A stretch of DNA of 64,000 nt from NCBI GenBank assembly GCA_026008535.1, contig BRKX01000011.1:13896001-13960000 (forward strand). The letters are read 5' to 3'. This stretch comes from Perilla frutescens (Eukaryota > Streptophyta > Magnoliopsida > Lamiales > Lamiaceae). Position numbers and translations under genes: made by a program. The notes beneath the pieces were generated by a model. It was not told the origin of the DNA. It made no database searches and saw only the letters and a program-made list of their open reading frames with translations. This document shows, in pieces, positions 42,898-55,200 of this stretch (position 1 is its first letter; every line of letters begins with the position of its first letter).

Positions 42898-44584
42898 GTC
42901 GGTATTTTTAAATCTCATGTTGGAGTTTTAACAAATCCCTAACATCGAAAGATTCCTTTTGAAAGATTTAATCAGGTGTCAAAATTATTTTTGTAAATAA
43001 ACATACTCAATATTTTATATCCGTTAAAATCTTCAAAAAACTATAAATAGGGCATCAGACTTTCATTTTCAATCGCATTTCAAAATAAGAAAAAATGAGC
43101 AGGTAAGAGTTGAGCCCCGAGCTAGAGCGGGCACTGTCTACGGCCGCATCCCCGATGAAATATTTTTCGATTTCTTTCATTTTAGAATATGTTATAGATA
43201 CAATTGCATAGAACATATTTTGCTAAGGGGTCGACAAAAACCAACGGTTAGATTCTAGCCAGGAGTCCAAAGAACTATTGTCGTGGGGCACCTCCGTGGC
43301 AGCCAAAATTCAAAAAGTTCCCCCTGGGATTGTTCCTTGTGACAAATGTTTTACTTAGCTACTGATCCCGTTTTTGTCTAGGCATATTTTTCCATTCTAT
43401 TCTGTTGTTTTAATCGTGTATTTAAATTCTTAAAATTTTTCGTGTGTTGTCTGAAAATTTTGAAAAGCTCATACTTGTAAGTCATATGTGAAGCATGCTA
43501 TAAATTAAATTTGGTAATTTTCTGGAAAATGAAAATACTCATGATACGAATCTGGTAAAATTAGAGTAATATGGCAAATGATTAACCTCTACTCTTTTCA
43601 AATGTTTTTTATAGGCTTTCTTAAAAAATAATCGCTGAATTTATTTCCCTAAAGAGTTGAGTTGAGAATATATTATATTACTAGTATTTCTCGTGTGTGA
43701 TGCACAAATAGTTATTATTATTTTAAAAATTAATAAAATAATATGCACATGTGTTAATTAATTAGATAGGAAGATCAAAATGTTTTGGTGACTCAAAATC
43801 TTAAAAAGGAAATTGGTCATAATTTTTTTTACATTACTTTGAAGTTCATTTGGTGAGGCTTTGCATGGCTTCCATTAGAGGCCAGATATATTAATCTTGC
43901 AGTAACAGGGTTCTAAATTCTAATGCACAACTGGTGATCACCACTTTCAGATTACTTACGCAATTCATCTATTGCAAAATAATTAAACTCTGAGCTAAAA
44001 CAATAATGAGATGTGGAGTTTTGATGTAATTAATGCAATAGTGAGATGTTGAGTTTCGATGTAATTAAGACATTACTTATCCAATATAGATGTAATCATA
44101 AACTACAAAGAGATTATGAAACCCTTGAAAGAAGCCATTAAAGGGGGCGTTTACTTTGAGGGATGCATTAGATAGATTAGATTAATAAGACTAATATAGT
44201 CTAATTTACCACATACTTTGATGGATTGAATCATTTTAAGTCGCGAGTGCTTCAAATACTCAATCTCAGATATTGTCAATTTACTCTATCTAAATCTATG
44301 TAGAAAGCTTGAAAATGAGGCATTCTGTTTGTTATTCTGCATATGATTTAATAAAGAGCTGGAAAATACGAGGACAACGAGGGAGCCTTGTATAAGACTC
44401 GTCGTTGGGGTCAAAATATGTAAGACGTGAAGATTTGAATGAAAACATAATCAAACACCAATAAAAGTACATAATAGTATATTAATATGATTATATGAGT
44501 TTGGGTCGGAATCTGATGAATCTTAACCTGTACATCTAAAAAATAACGGTCTTACACAAGTTTTCGTGAAGGTGAATATATGCA
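42898..44584. other. Intergenic with a possible two-exon mini-ORF
   Basis: An exon-like start (ATGAGCAG/GTAAG at 43095) and a downstream acceptor (TAGCCAG near 43261) could join into 35 codons (see findings). A Helitron-like end is at 43681. Otherwise AT-rich. Confidence 0.35.
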
Positions 44585-45711
44585 TCACATGCTAGGTCGA
44601 AACTCAAGACCTTCGACTACAAGCCCTCTCTTTCTATATCGACTCGTGTCCAACAACTGCACCTGCACCTCTCCTTTGGATTCTAAACCAACATAAAAAT
44701 CTCCCAGTTGTATTTCCAGCCACCCATCCGCCCTGCCGTTGCCTGGTTGAAACTGCACTATCCTTGCTTGCTCTTCGTGATGGCCATAACCCGATTCATG
44801 ATCATTACAACTCCTGATGATCGAAACTGCTGAATGCAGTTTCTCATACCTGTCGGATACTCCAAACACAAGATATGCATCATATGAAGTCTCCGGGGAC
44901 AGCATTTTTGTTTTGACATTGCCTTCGATGTAAAATTTGGGTGAATCTATAAGCTCAGCCACCTCTGAGAATCTGCAAAGATTAGCATAAATGCAATCCC
45001 TCATTCTGTGATCTCAATGGAAATGTGTAGTTAATCATGTGCAACACATCTTTTATTTTCATGTGAAGAGTCGATCACCAAGAAATTGTGTCTGAAATTG
45101 TATATAATCAGAGAATTTTGAACACCCAAATCACAACCAAAACAAAACGAAATATTGGACCTGGATTTCGGGTGGAATTTAGTCTCCCAACAATCGTTAA
45201 AGCCGTCACCCCATGACATTATAAGCCTTGCAACTCCCAGCAAGAAACAATTGTTTCCAGTCGTCGGATCAAGAAAAAATCTCTGTTTCCAAGTTGAATC
45301 AATTGTGTCATGCACAATTTTGTTTCGAACTTAAAAGAATCAAGAAATAAGGCCCTACCAGAGGGAGACATCTGTATTTTCAATCCCATTGCTCTCAACT
45401 CAAATATATAAATGTATATATATATATAAACAGAAAAAAAATGGTCTAACCAGAGAAGCTGATCTCCATACTAATTCCGGCTTATCGGGAGGCGCTGGCA
45501 GCATAGTCTTCCAGTCGGCGTGATCGAGTGTAAAATCGGAGTAGTCCAGAGCTTGTGAGTCGTGATGATGGCGATCGAATTGAGAAATGGATGAAAAAGT
45601 AGATGATGTTGAGCTATTATCTCTGGAATGGCTCAAAGCTATTTGCCTGTCACGTTCCCTCCTTACAACGCTTGTCACCAACCTCTCCCAGTTGTCATAA
45701 TTCTTAGACAT
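44585..45711 (-). CDS. Phloem protein 2 (PP2) lectin-domain protein
   Basis: Spliced CDS on -: 45711-45451, 45282-45161, 44972-44585, total 771 nt in frame, 256 residues. Residues 1-87 are a charged, Ser/His-rich head starting MSKNYDNWERLV; I recall similar NWERLV heads on some plant PP2-like proteins and kinases. From about residue 88 is the PP2 domain: RFFLDPTTGNNCFLLG, the WGDGF-CWE stretch, RFSEVAELIDSPKFYIEG, MLSPETSYDAYLVFGV, DGWLEIQLGDF and GLVVEGLEFRP at the end. PP2 domains bind glycans and occur in phloem lectins and F-box PP2-B proteins; no F-box is seen. The exon 3 acceptor (TTTGCAG) is strong and preserves the KSR/FSEVAEL reading. The exon 2 acceptor (GAAACAG) is weak and chosen for frame. 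The start is the first ATG of the frame. Confidence 0.82.
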
Positions 45712-48145
45712 TTTCCGATTCTTGCAAACAATCTTCAATCATTTATTTAGGTTTATTTTTCAAGTGAAAATGACGAAGATATGGTGGAAATTAAAGCACA
45801 CGGTCTGCTTTTTGGATTTCAACTATCAGAGAACTTGCACAACTGGTCCTTGATATATTAACAGCGTTGAATATTACGCGTTTGCTTCGATCGGATCACT
45901 CGTACAGCACACTCACTTTTACAATTAGAGGTGGTCTCATGTACATGCGGTGTATGGGTTTGGACGGCTCAGGCCCAATAAAGCCCAATAGTAAAAAAAT
46001 GGCCCAGTCCAACCCAATACACGCGCTAGAGTTATTTTTTTTATTTTTTTATTATTTATTTATTTATTTTATTTTATTTTTTTGTGATTTTTCTCCCTCC
46101 CATTCCAAATTGTGTGTATATCAATTTAGCATTAAATTGTGTACAAAAATAAATATTAGCAAATTTTATAGTACAAGATAGAAATTAAAGAACACTATAT
46201 TAGCAACTACATGATGCGTTATCAAAACCAAAAATATATTATGGGTTGAGTTTTGATTGAAAAAATTACAGTGAAACACAAAATAGCAAACTTTGATATA
46301 CTTATTAGCAACTTGTATAGAACGTAATAGCATAATGTATTCATTCTGTAATGAAAATCAAATAATATTGACCCAGTTAGTTTTCAGTTAGAAATAATTG
46401 TTCAGGAAGGTTCTATCGATTGATTTTTAATGAATAAAGTCCATGTTTAACATCGCTAATTTATGCAAAATAAAACCTGCTATTGGTGCAAACTTTCAAA
46501 AGAACCAATATGTGAATCCTTCTAAAATATATTGGTCTCTTAATTAAAATTAAAATTTCTTAATTAGCAAATCTTTTATTTTTAGTAGCAATATTTTGTT
46601 ATAATATTAGCTAATTTTAATTGTACAGAATGGAATATCTTCGAAATTGTATTCTCAAACTATTATATCTATGTTATTAGCAATTAGGGTATAACATATT
46701 AGCAAAAAATAAAATAAAATTAGACATCATATTCGATTGATTTTGATGCGTATACATGACTGATTGAAATTCATAACATCACTATTGTTTTATAGATATT
46801 AGCATATGATGCATGTCATATTAGCAAATTGTTGTTGGCGTGTTAACATATTTTAGCATGAAATATTAATGGATCCTGACTGAAATAATACAAACAATGT
46901 TCTGTATTATAAATTAGTAAACCAGTCATGACAATGTTGGCGTGTTAACATATTTTATGAAGTTTTGATTCATTTTATTTGGTGTTTATGATTTGATCGT
47001 GTTTGATTATTCTTGTGTTTATCTATAGTGAAACAATGTATTTTTTTACGTCATTTAACACCTAATAAATATAATTTAAATCAAAATAAGAAATGCATTT
47101 GAGACCATATTAAAAAAAGGCAAGAATAAACTAACTTTAACAAAATTTAAAAAAATCAGAATAAAAAAATCATTGAAAATTAATTCATTAGAAAAAAAAT
47201 ATATCCATAGTCTACATAAATAAAAAAATCAAAATGAATTCAATCACATTATATATTATATCTAATTAAAAAAGACTGGTAGTTTATTCAAAAACATATA
47301 CGGTTAAATTAAAAGGAAAATAACAACAACAAAAGAATTATCAAAACTTTAAGAAATGAGAAATTTATTCTCGTGTACCATTTAAGCTAAATTTGAACTT
47401 AATTTCACCTAAATAAAGAATATATAGAGGTGATTTGCAATATTGGAGTGTAAACTTTAGGGGTGAATTCACATTTTCTCTTGTATTAATAATGAATTTT
47501 GTTTCAAAGTTTTTAATTTATAAAATTATGTCGCAACTTATGCCGTACGTGTGATTCAAATCATAAAAATGTGCAAAAATTACTTATTTTATCAAAATAT
47601 GATTCATAGCCTATTAAACGAAGGACAAATTCAATTTTATTTGATATAATTATAAAACCATTGTAACAAGCCACATCTACATGATTTAAATTATTTCAAT
47701 TATTTAATTGCTTTAAATTTGAGTTTTAATTTTTTTGATAATGCTCATTAAATATTAGCTGAACATGAGGGAGTCCGAAGTTGCGCCCTAGTATTTTAAA
47801 TATTTGGAATTAATATTTGGACTTTAAAAGTTTACTTTTGAGCCTTATAATATTTTTTGAGTCTTATTTATTTAATAAGATTTTTTTTAATTTATTATTT
47901 TTTAAGGGAAATTCCATAATTAAAAAAAATAATGATAAAAAAATGAATAGGCTAGTGATGAGCTTTCTTCTTTTTTTCCCTAACTAAACACGTAGCCGCA
48001 ATCAATTTCTTCCATGTAAGAAATACGTGTGTCCTCCTCTTTCTTAATCAAATCCTTAAGTTCTTCTTATCCTTTACCTACCCTTTTAAATTTCACTTCA
48101 AATACATTCAAAAACTTCTATTGAAAAGCTTCCACGGTTGACATA
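45712..48145. other. Intergenic, TTAGCA-rich, with half of a long direct repeat
   Basis: TTAGCAA-type motifs recur many times between 46150 and 46860. GTTGGCGTGTTAACATATTT occurs twice, near 46836 and 46937. The first copy of a repeat of about 365 bp lies at 47027-47392. Confidence 0.5.
47027..47392. repeat. Dispersed direct repeat, copy 1
   Basis: TGAAACAATGTATTTTTTTA to CATTTAAGCT, matching 54717-55072 in the same orientation along its length (AACACCTAATAAATATAATT, GCATTTGAGACCATATT, AAGAAATGAGAAATT). No LTR-like ends; nature unknown. Confidence 0.85.
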
Positions 48146-49548
48146 TGATAAACACGGCTTTTACATGCACTTGAGGAGTTGTATGGTTCATATTTGACGA
48201 TTAATGCATGCGTTTGTTGAGTTTTTATACTACTTTCGAGTTTCCGTGTGCTATTTGATGTTTTGGTGCTTCTTGTGCAAGTTTGAGCTGAATTTGAGAT
48301 TTATCCCATATCCAATTCAAGGAGGAAAGTTTCTAGAAAGATAGAGGATCAAGACAGGGTCACAACGCAACTTGAATCGGGTCAATCGGACGAGAATCGA
48401 GGGAGAACGGAGCGAAACGGTGGAGGCGCGCGGAGCTGCCGACCAACCCGCCGACAAGCGGCCAAATCGGCGGTTTTCACTGTTTTGGCCGCCGATCCAG
48501 CTGCCGATCTGCGGGTGAGCGCCGCCGGTCGGCGGGGCTTCACTTACGGGTCGGCGGGCGTGACGGGAATTGTTCCCCGGACACGTTTTTGGCCCACGAA
48601 CTCATCTTTTGGGCCGGATTTTCGATACCTAGTATAAATAGGATTAGTTTGGACGTTTTTTATACATTTTTATTCATTATTTTAGAGTTCCAAACTTATT
48701 TTACTTTCGAGGTTTGCTGTGAACATTCAAGAAAGAAGAATTCAAGTTTTATTCAACGAATCGTCATTCCAGTTTTTCTATTCTATTGCACATTTATTTT
48801 ATGTCAATGTTTATTATTATTTCTATGGTTTTAATTATGCGTGAGTAGTATTTTATTAATGGGTTTGCAAAACATGATTGAAGCTATGTATTTCATTTAA
48901 TCTTGTTATTTCTCCCTTCCGATTATCGTGTTCAATTGTTCAAGAGCTTTTGATTTCATGCTTAATTACTGATCACAATTGATGCATGCTAGCTAGTTAA
49001 TTTGAGTCCTGACGGAGATAATTAATTAGTGGGATTAATTGAATAATTTGATACACGTTCTAAGGAATCTGTAGGGGAATTTAAATCTGTGGTTCTATCG
49101 GGAGTTAGTAAATTAACCTAGAGATGAAAGTAATAGGTTGTTTGTTAATCTGCTTCTACCTTGAGACCTGGCAGAGATAGATAGATATATTTCTGATTTC
49201 TCACCTTTAATCGGATTAAAATTGGAAAAGATTAGGATTAAATTGAATCATAGTAGATACATGTGTGATGCATTCCCTAGGATTAGTATTTCATTAATTG
49301 TTTGAGTTTGAATATTTGCTTAGATATTTATTTGCATTATTTGGTTATGTTTATTCTCTTTTAATTTATTTAAATTCGTGACTAGTTTTAGTAAACCCAT
49401 AAATTGGTAGCCTAGATAATAGAGAGTTGTTAGCTTAGTACTCAATATTGTCAAATATTCAGTCCTTGTGGATACGATACTCGATTTGCTTGCTATATTG
49501 CATTGTCCTGTGTTAGTTGCAGTTTAGTGCATAATAAATAGTGCATCA
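48146..49548 (+). repeat. 5' LTR of the Athila-like element
   Basis: Opens TGATAAACACGG and ends GTGCATCA, 1403 bp, with inverted ends TGAT/ATCA. TATAAATA at 48633-48640 is the likely promoter. A GC-rich block of GCCGAC/CCGC words (about 48430-48560) precedes it. The first 290 bases match 53659-53943. Confidence 0.85.
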
Positions 49549-49554
49549 ACTTTT

Positions 49555-49569
49555 TGGCGCCGTTGCCGG
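49555..49569 (+). other. Primer binding site of the Athila-like element
   Basis: TGGCGCCGTTGCCGG follows the LTR by six bases. It is the site typical of Athila/Tat elements, usually assigned to tRNA-Asp. Confidence 0.85.
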
Positions 49570-49632
49570 AGACTGAATTCGATTTTTATTCTGATATTAT
49601 TACTGACAAGGATCTATTACTTTAGGTAGTTT

Positions 49633-52049
49633 ATGATAACAAGGTTTACGCAACCATACGTAGACCCTGTTTCCAATTCCCCTGATCGAGCTCACAGACA
49701 GAGAAACAAGGAGAAAAGAAAGAAAGCAAAGGAGATGGCTGAGAACGTTGGGAACATGGAGGCGTTGGCTAGACGTCTGCAAGAGATGGAGCAGAGGCTT
49801 GCTCAATAGACAGAGCCCGAATCGGAAGCAACACCTCTAAATATGCTGTATCGAGCTCCAACTGACAGATACTTAGGCGCCGGATGGGGTGGCGGCATCA
49901 CCGCGAATAATTTCGAGCTCCGTCCTGCTCTGATTAACATGGTGGCTACCTAACAATTTGGCGGACGGGCTACAGAGAATCCAAATGTTCATCTGGATGC
50001 ATTTTTGGATATCTGCGACACCATCAAGATGAACGGTGTCAGTGACGACATCATTCGCATGAGGATGTTCGTCTTTTCTCTGAAGGATCGAGCTAAGGAA
50101 TGGTTCAAAAGCTTGGACAAGGCGTCCATTACTACATGGGACCAGATGTGCCAGGCGTTCCTTTCCAAGTACTTTCCTCCATCAAAGGCGCAGAAGATCA
50201 TTGTGGACATCACTCATTTCACTCAGATGGGGGATGAGACTATTTATGAGGCCTGGGAGAGATACAGAGATTTGTTGCGGTCTTGTCCACAGCATGGATT
50301 CAACACAGATCAACAAGTCACACACTTCTACAGTGGCTTGACGATGAATACAAAGAGATTGGTGGACGCCTTAGCTAGAGGATGCTTGGTAAATCGCACT
50401 GCAGCTGAAGCACTACGGATTATTGAGGAGATGGTGGCTACCAGTTATCAGTGGCCGATGGAGAGACGAGAAACAAGGTCAGTAGCTGCAGTGGCCGATG
50501 TTGGCGTGGATGAGTTGAGGGCTGAAGTTGAACTACTAAAGAAGCAAGTGCTCGAGAAGCGGCGAGCACAAATGGAAGTGAATGCCATTCAGCAGCAAGG
50601 TTCAGAGCTCTCTACGGTGGAAAATGTGAACTTTGTCAATCAGAGGAACTTCAATAGCGGCACTTACAACAAGGACTGCAGGGATTCCAGAACAACAATC
50701 TGGCATATCATCCAAGCAATAGGAATCACCCGAACTTTTCCTATGCGAATCCCAACAATGCCTTGCAACCTCCGGGTCTTATTGCTCCTACTGCAGTCCC
50801 CGCTGAGCCAAAGAAGCCATCACTGGAAGACATGGTGGTACAGTTGATTTCTAATCAAAACACATTCATCGGGGCCACCGACACAAAGATTACGCAAATT
50901 GAAGGGACCGTGAGTGCCTTATCGAAGTAAGTAAATATGCTGGAAGTCCAAGTGAGCCAACTGGCAAACCAAGTGGCAACTCAACACAAGCCGGGACAGT
51001 TTCCAAGCCACACTGAAGTTAACCCGAATGTGCACTGCAATGCCATTCAAGTGGTGTATGGCAAGACAAAGAGCACTACAGCCTTATGCGTGCTAACTGC
51101 AGCTCCAAAAGTGGCACCACCTGCGCCCCTTCCTCCTCCTCCAAATTCTGCTGCTGATCATCTGTTCGACATCTTCAAGAAGGTACACATCAATATCCCT
51201 CTTCTTGATACTTTACGAGGTTTACCTGGTGGAGTTAAAATCTTGAAAGAGGTCGTTGCAAGAAAGAAGAAGGTGGGGGCTGTCGAGATGGTTCATCTGG
51301 TGGAAGAGTGCAGTGATTGGCTGCAAAAGAAGCTACTGTTGAAGATGGCAGATCCGGGTAGCTTCACTATTTCTGTGAAGATTGGGAGATCTTATGTTGA
51401 GAGAGTGCTATGCGATTCTGGAGCAAGCATTAACTTGATGCCTCTCACTGTGTACAAGAGGTTGCAATTGGGAGCTTTGAAAGAGATTGATATGAGAGTC
51501 TAGATTGCAGATAGATCCTGTGCCAAGCCACGAGGAATCATCGAAGATGTGCTTGTCAAAGTGGCGAACTTGATGTTTCCTACAGATTTTATGGTGATGG
51601 ACATGCTTGAAGACCCCAAGATGTCTCTAATCTTAGGGAGACCATTTCTTGCTACTTGTGAGGTAGAGTTGGACATTAAGAGAGGCGTGATGACTTTGGG
51701 GATTGATAGAGAAAGAGTCATTTTTCAAAATCGTCCACCAAAGGAAATCCCGCAGTGTGATGAGGTGAGCTTGGCCCACAACTTCATGGACGATGTGAAT
51801 GACAACCCGGAAGAGAAGCCAGTGATGAAGGCGTTTCCAACGCATGTTCCGAAAGCTCCAAAAGCACAGCTATCTGCGATGTGCATAGTTTTGCCAGATG
51901 ATGGGGGATTTTCTGCAGCTCTAGCACCCAAGAAGATGAGAGTTAAATTTTGGGTCTTCCGAAAGAAGAATGTGAGAGGAGCTATACTCGTTGTAGTGGA
52001 ACCGGAGAAGCCAACAGTGGTAGTGGATAGCAGTCCTCGAAAGGGATGA
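49633..52049 (+). pseudogene. Athila-like gag-protease, broken
   Basis: ATG 49633 opens Gag, with stops at 49807 and 49951, both consistent with mutated CAG/CAA codons. A long open stretch follows (50005-50680) with the retrotransposon Gag core (RAKEWFKSL, FLSKYFPPSKA, YEAWERYRDLL). A frameshift near 50680 and a stop near 50929 interrupt it. Protease is seen at about 51340-51700: CDSGASINLMP (active Asp about 51415), a stop at 51501, then LILGRPFLAT. The frame ends at 52049 with no RT after it. Protein would not be made in full. Confidence 0.88.
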
Positions 52050-53658
52050 TCCTTCTGTTGGTTGGAGTGTTGTTATCGACCTCGTTGATTGTTGAGGTAT
52101 CGTCTAGCTAAAGACGTTAAATAAAGCACTGGATGGGAGGTAACCCATCAGTTTTACTTGCTTTGTTTTTCTTTCTTTTATTTTGTTTTGTGTCTTGTTT
52201 TCGTGTGCTAACATGTAGGAAGACATTTTGGAGCCCAAAGCTAGTTCGATATCATCCATGCCGGTTTCAATATTCTTTTCTCCATATTGGTGTACGGTGA
52301 GTTCGTTCCAAACACATCTTGATTTTGTTCCCTCCAAACTTATTCTCTTTGCAGTTAAATAAGTTTGGGGGAGGGGGATGGATTTGATATGTTTGGCACG
52401 TGTTTTTCATTTTTTTTCTTTGAGTTTTTGTTTTGGTTGTTGAAAGTCATGTTGTGGTGAACCCGTGAAATGCTAATGATAGATAGGAGCATTGTTTGGA
52501 ACATAAGATTGCTTGAATTTGATTGATATTGACTTATTTGAATTGATGTACTTGAATTGAAGTAAATAGAGCATGAACAACCCTCTGAGATTTTTTAGCC
52601 TTAATTGTATATCATTGCACAATTTTAATTCTTTCATGAGTGTTTGTCATGCATGCATTTGTTTGTCTAGAACTTGCCATGATTTCTATTCGAATAAGCT
52701 TGATTATATGTAGAATTTAGAAGTGATTTGAAACCATCCTTTCATAGCCACGTTAATTCCTAAACACTAACCGGAAAAATCGACCTTTGCTAGCTAATTT
52801 TGAGTCATAGATTTGCCTTTTGTTCATGAACTTGGATGATAGGGGGTTCGGATGGTGAATACGGGTACCTTATTATGAGAAATAGTGTTTTTATGGGGAA
52901 AGAATGAAGGTGTTGATATTGGGGTGAAAGATATTCTCATAAGCTCGAGGGTTGAAAAAGAAAAGAAAAAAAGAAAAAGAAAAAAAATCTAAAATGAAAA
53001 AAAAAAAAAGAAAAGAAAAAATATTGTGTGAAAAAGATAGTATGAAAAGTCAAATATTAAAAAGGTAGCAATTGAGAATGTTTGCTATTTATTGGCTTAT
53101 TTATATATTTCTTGTTGAGAAGAGCGAAACAGAATATGAAGTTATGCACAATGAATGTTTTGATGTGTAAGGGAGTTGGAAAGAGTTAGAAGATGGATTG
53201 TATATCCATACTTAGATTTGGAGTTGAAAAAGGTTGTGAGTGTGTTGAATTTTCGAGTCACTTAGTCAAAAATTCCTAACCTTAACCAATGTCCCGAGAT
53301 TACATCCTAAATCAAAGACCTCATTGATCTTTATTCTTCTATGATGGAGTATGAGTGTTTTAGATGATTGGCAAGTCTATGGGTAACACTTTGGTATTGT
53401 ATTTGATTCGATGACCGTTATTTGATACACTTATGAGATGAGCGATACAACATATCGGTGAGGTTCATGCTTTGTTTATGGGTATTAATTGTGCTGAGAT
53501 TTGGATGAGTTGATGGATGTTGAATTTATGCAATTAAAATTATTTTGAGCATGTTCGCGAAGCATTTATGATCGAGTTTACTTGTTTTCCTCCATGTTTA
53601 TATTTTCTTAATGTTCTTCTCATTGTTCGAGGAAGAACAATGGTTCAAGTTTGGGGAT
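52050..53658 (+). other. Athila 3' internal noncoding region
   Basis: Starts with the conserved post-pol block (52113-52148), continues through a purine run GTTTGGGGGAGGGGGAT (52364-52380), an A/G-rich tract (52957-53030) and T-rich text to the PPT. No ORF is supported. Confidence 0.65.
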
Positions 53659-53943
53659 TGATAAACATGGCTTTGTGCATTTGAGGAATTGTATGGTTCA
53701 TATTCGAAGATTAATGCATGCGTTTGTTGAGTTTTTATACTAGTTTCGAGTTTCCGTGTGCTATTTGATGTTTTGGTGTTTCTTGTGCAAATTTGAGCTG
53801 AATTTGAGATTTATCCCAGATCTAATTCAAGGAGGAAAGTTTCTAGAAATATAGAGGATCAAGAAAGGGTCACAACGCAACTTGAATCGGGTCAATCGGA
53901 TGAGAATCGAGGGAGAACGGAGCGAAACAGTGGAGGCGCGCGG
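53659..53943 (+). repeat. Truncated 3' LTR of the Athila-like element
   Basis: TGATAAACATGGC to GGAGGCGCGCGGA matches the start of the 5' LTR, then homology ends abruptly. Confidence 0.88.
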
Positions 53944-54690
53944 ATTCTATTGAATAGCATGTCGTTGGATTCTATTGTCCTAGTTTATCTTTACTGGTTG
54001 ACGAGGCCAGATTTATTATTAAGGGAGTTATTGGAGCAATCCAAGGAATTGAAGTTGTCAGCTGTTGATATATTGTGGAGTAAGGCAAAGTGGCGAGTCT
54101 TGCATATTTACACCACAGGAAATACACGATAATTGTTGATAGAGATCCGGATTTGAGGACAAATCCCTTTAAAGAGGCGAGGGGAATGATATGAGCTTGG
54201 GAAGGGTGCCGAGGTTCAAGTTCGAGGGTCCGAGAGGCAGCTCGAGTGCACATGACCGCAAGCTCAACAGTCGCAACAAAGGGCGCAACCAAGGAGGTGC
54301 GACCCACGCTCCGATACTAGATGGTGTTTCACTTTGCTCAAGGCAAAACACATAGGCACGAGACCCACGCATGTGTTGATGGGCGCAACCGGTGGAGGTG
54401 TGAGCTCGACGCTTGCATTGATCGGTGCGAGTCAAGGCGCGACTGGCCCCATCTCGCGTCCAGTGCACGTGTTTGCGGATTTGGCCGGATTTTAGACTAT
54501 ATTTATTTCATTTTGTTATTTAAGTTATATTAGGGTTTGGTTTAAGTTATATTTCAGGCTTTCTCGTGCATCATATAAAGAATAATTAGATATTTTGTAT
54601 ATTTTCGTGCGATATAGAGAGAATATATTGCTAGTGAGCGTAGGGAAATTTAATTTTCTTTTCTATGCGTGTCTCGCTCCACTAACACAT
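53944..54690 (+). mobile_element. 3' end of another Ty3-gypsy element (pol tail, PPT, LTR)
   Basis: A short broken coding tail ends DPDLRTNPF near 54150-54173, typical of gypsy polyprotein C-termini. It is followed by the purine tract AAAGAGGCGAGGGGAA and an LTR-like start TGATATGAGCTTGGG (54188). The putative LTR runs about 500 bases to about ACTAACA (54689), with a TATA-like ACTATATTTATT near 54497. The first 60 bases are related to 56865-56975. Confidence 0.6.
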
Positions 54691-54716
54691 TGATTTTCAT
54701 TTTTCTCTGTTATTTT

Positions 54717-55072
54717 CTATGGTGAAACAATGCATTTTTTTACGTCAATCAACACCTAATAAATATAATTTAAATCAAGCTAAGAAATGCATTTGAGACC
54801 ATATTGAAAAAAAGGCAAGAATAAAATAACTTTAACAAAATTAAAAAAAATCAGAATAAAAAAATCACTGAAAATTAATTCATTAGAAAAAATTCTCCAC
54901 CTACAATCCACATAAATAAAAAAATCAAAATGAATTCAATCAGATTATATATTACATCGATTAAAAAAAGACTGAAAGTTTATTAAAAAACACAACGGTA
55001 TAAAGGAAAATAACAACAAAATAATTATGAAACTTTAAGAAATGAGAAATTCATTCCCATGTAGCATTTAAG
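54717..55072. repeat. Dispersed direct repeat, copy 2
   Basis: Same orientation as copy 1 at 47027-47392, 7.7 kb away. The pair brackets the Athila element and the gypsy relic. Confidence 0.85.
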
Positions 55073-55200
55073 CTATTAATTAGTTATAATAATATCGTGT
55101 TTTTGAAAACGCTTGTTCAACCCTTTTTTTTTTATAATTTCTGACTTGTTTCCTCAACAATTACTCTGTACTAAGTTCAAATCTAACTTCGTCGACGCTT

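Larger units (their letters stand above)
48146..53943 (+). mobile_element. Athila-like Ty3-gypsy element lacking RT/RNaseH/integrase
   Basis: The 5' LTR (1.4 kb), PBS, gag and protease are followed almost at once by the post-pol region of Athila elements (AAAGACGTTAAATAAAGC, then GGGAGGTAACCCAT, 52113-52148). All of RT, RNase H and integrase are therefore missing. The 3' LTR breaks off after 285 bp at 53943. Its PPT is CAAGTTTGGGGAT (about 53646-53658). Confidence 0.9.

Noticed and set aside
47027..47392. LTR interpretation of the 360-bp direct repeats
   Set aside because: No terminal TG/CA, no promoter or PBS next to them.
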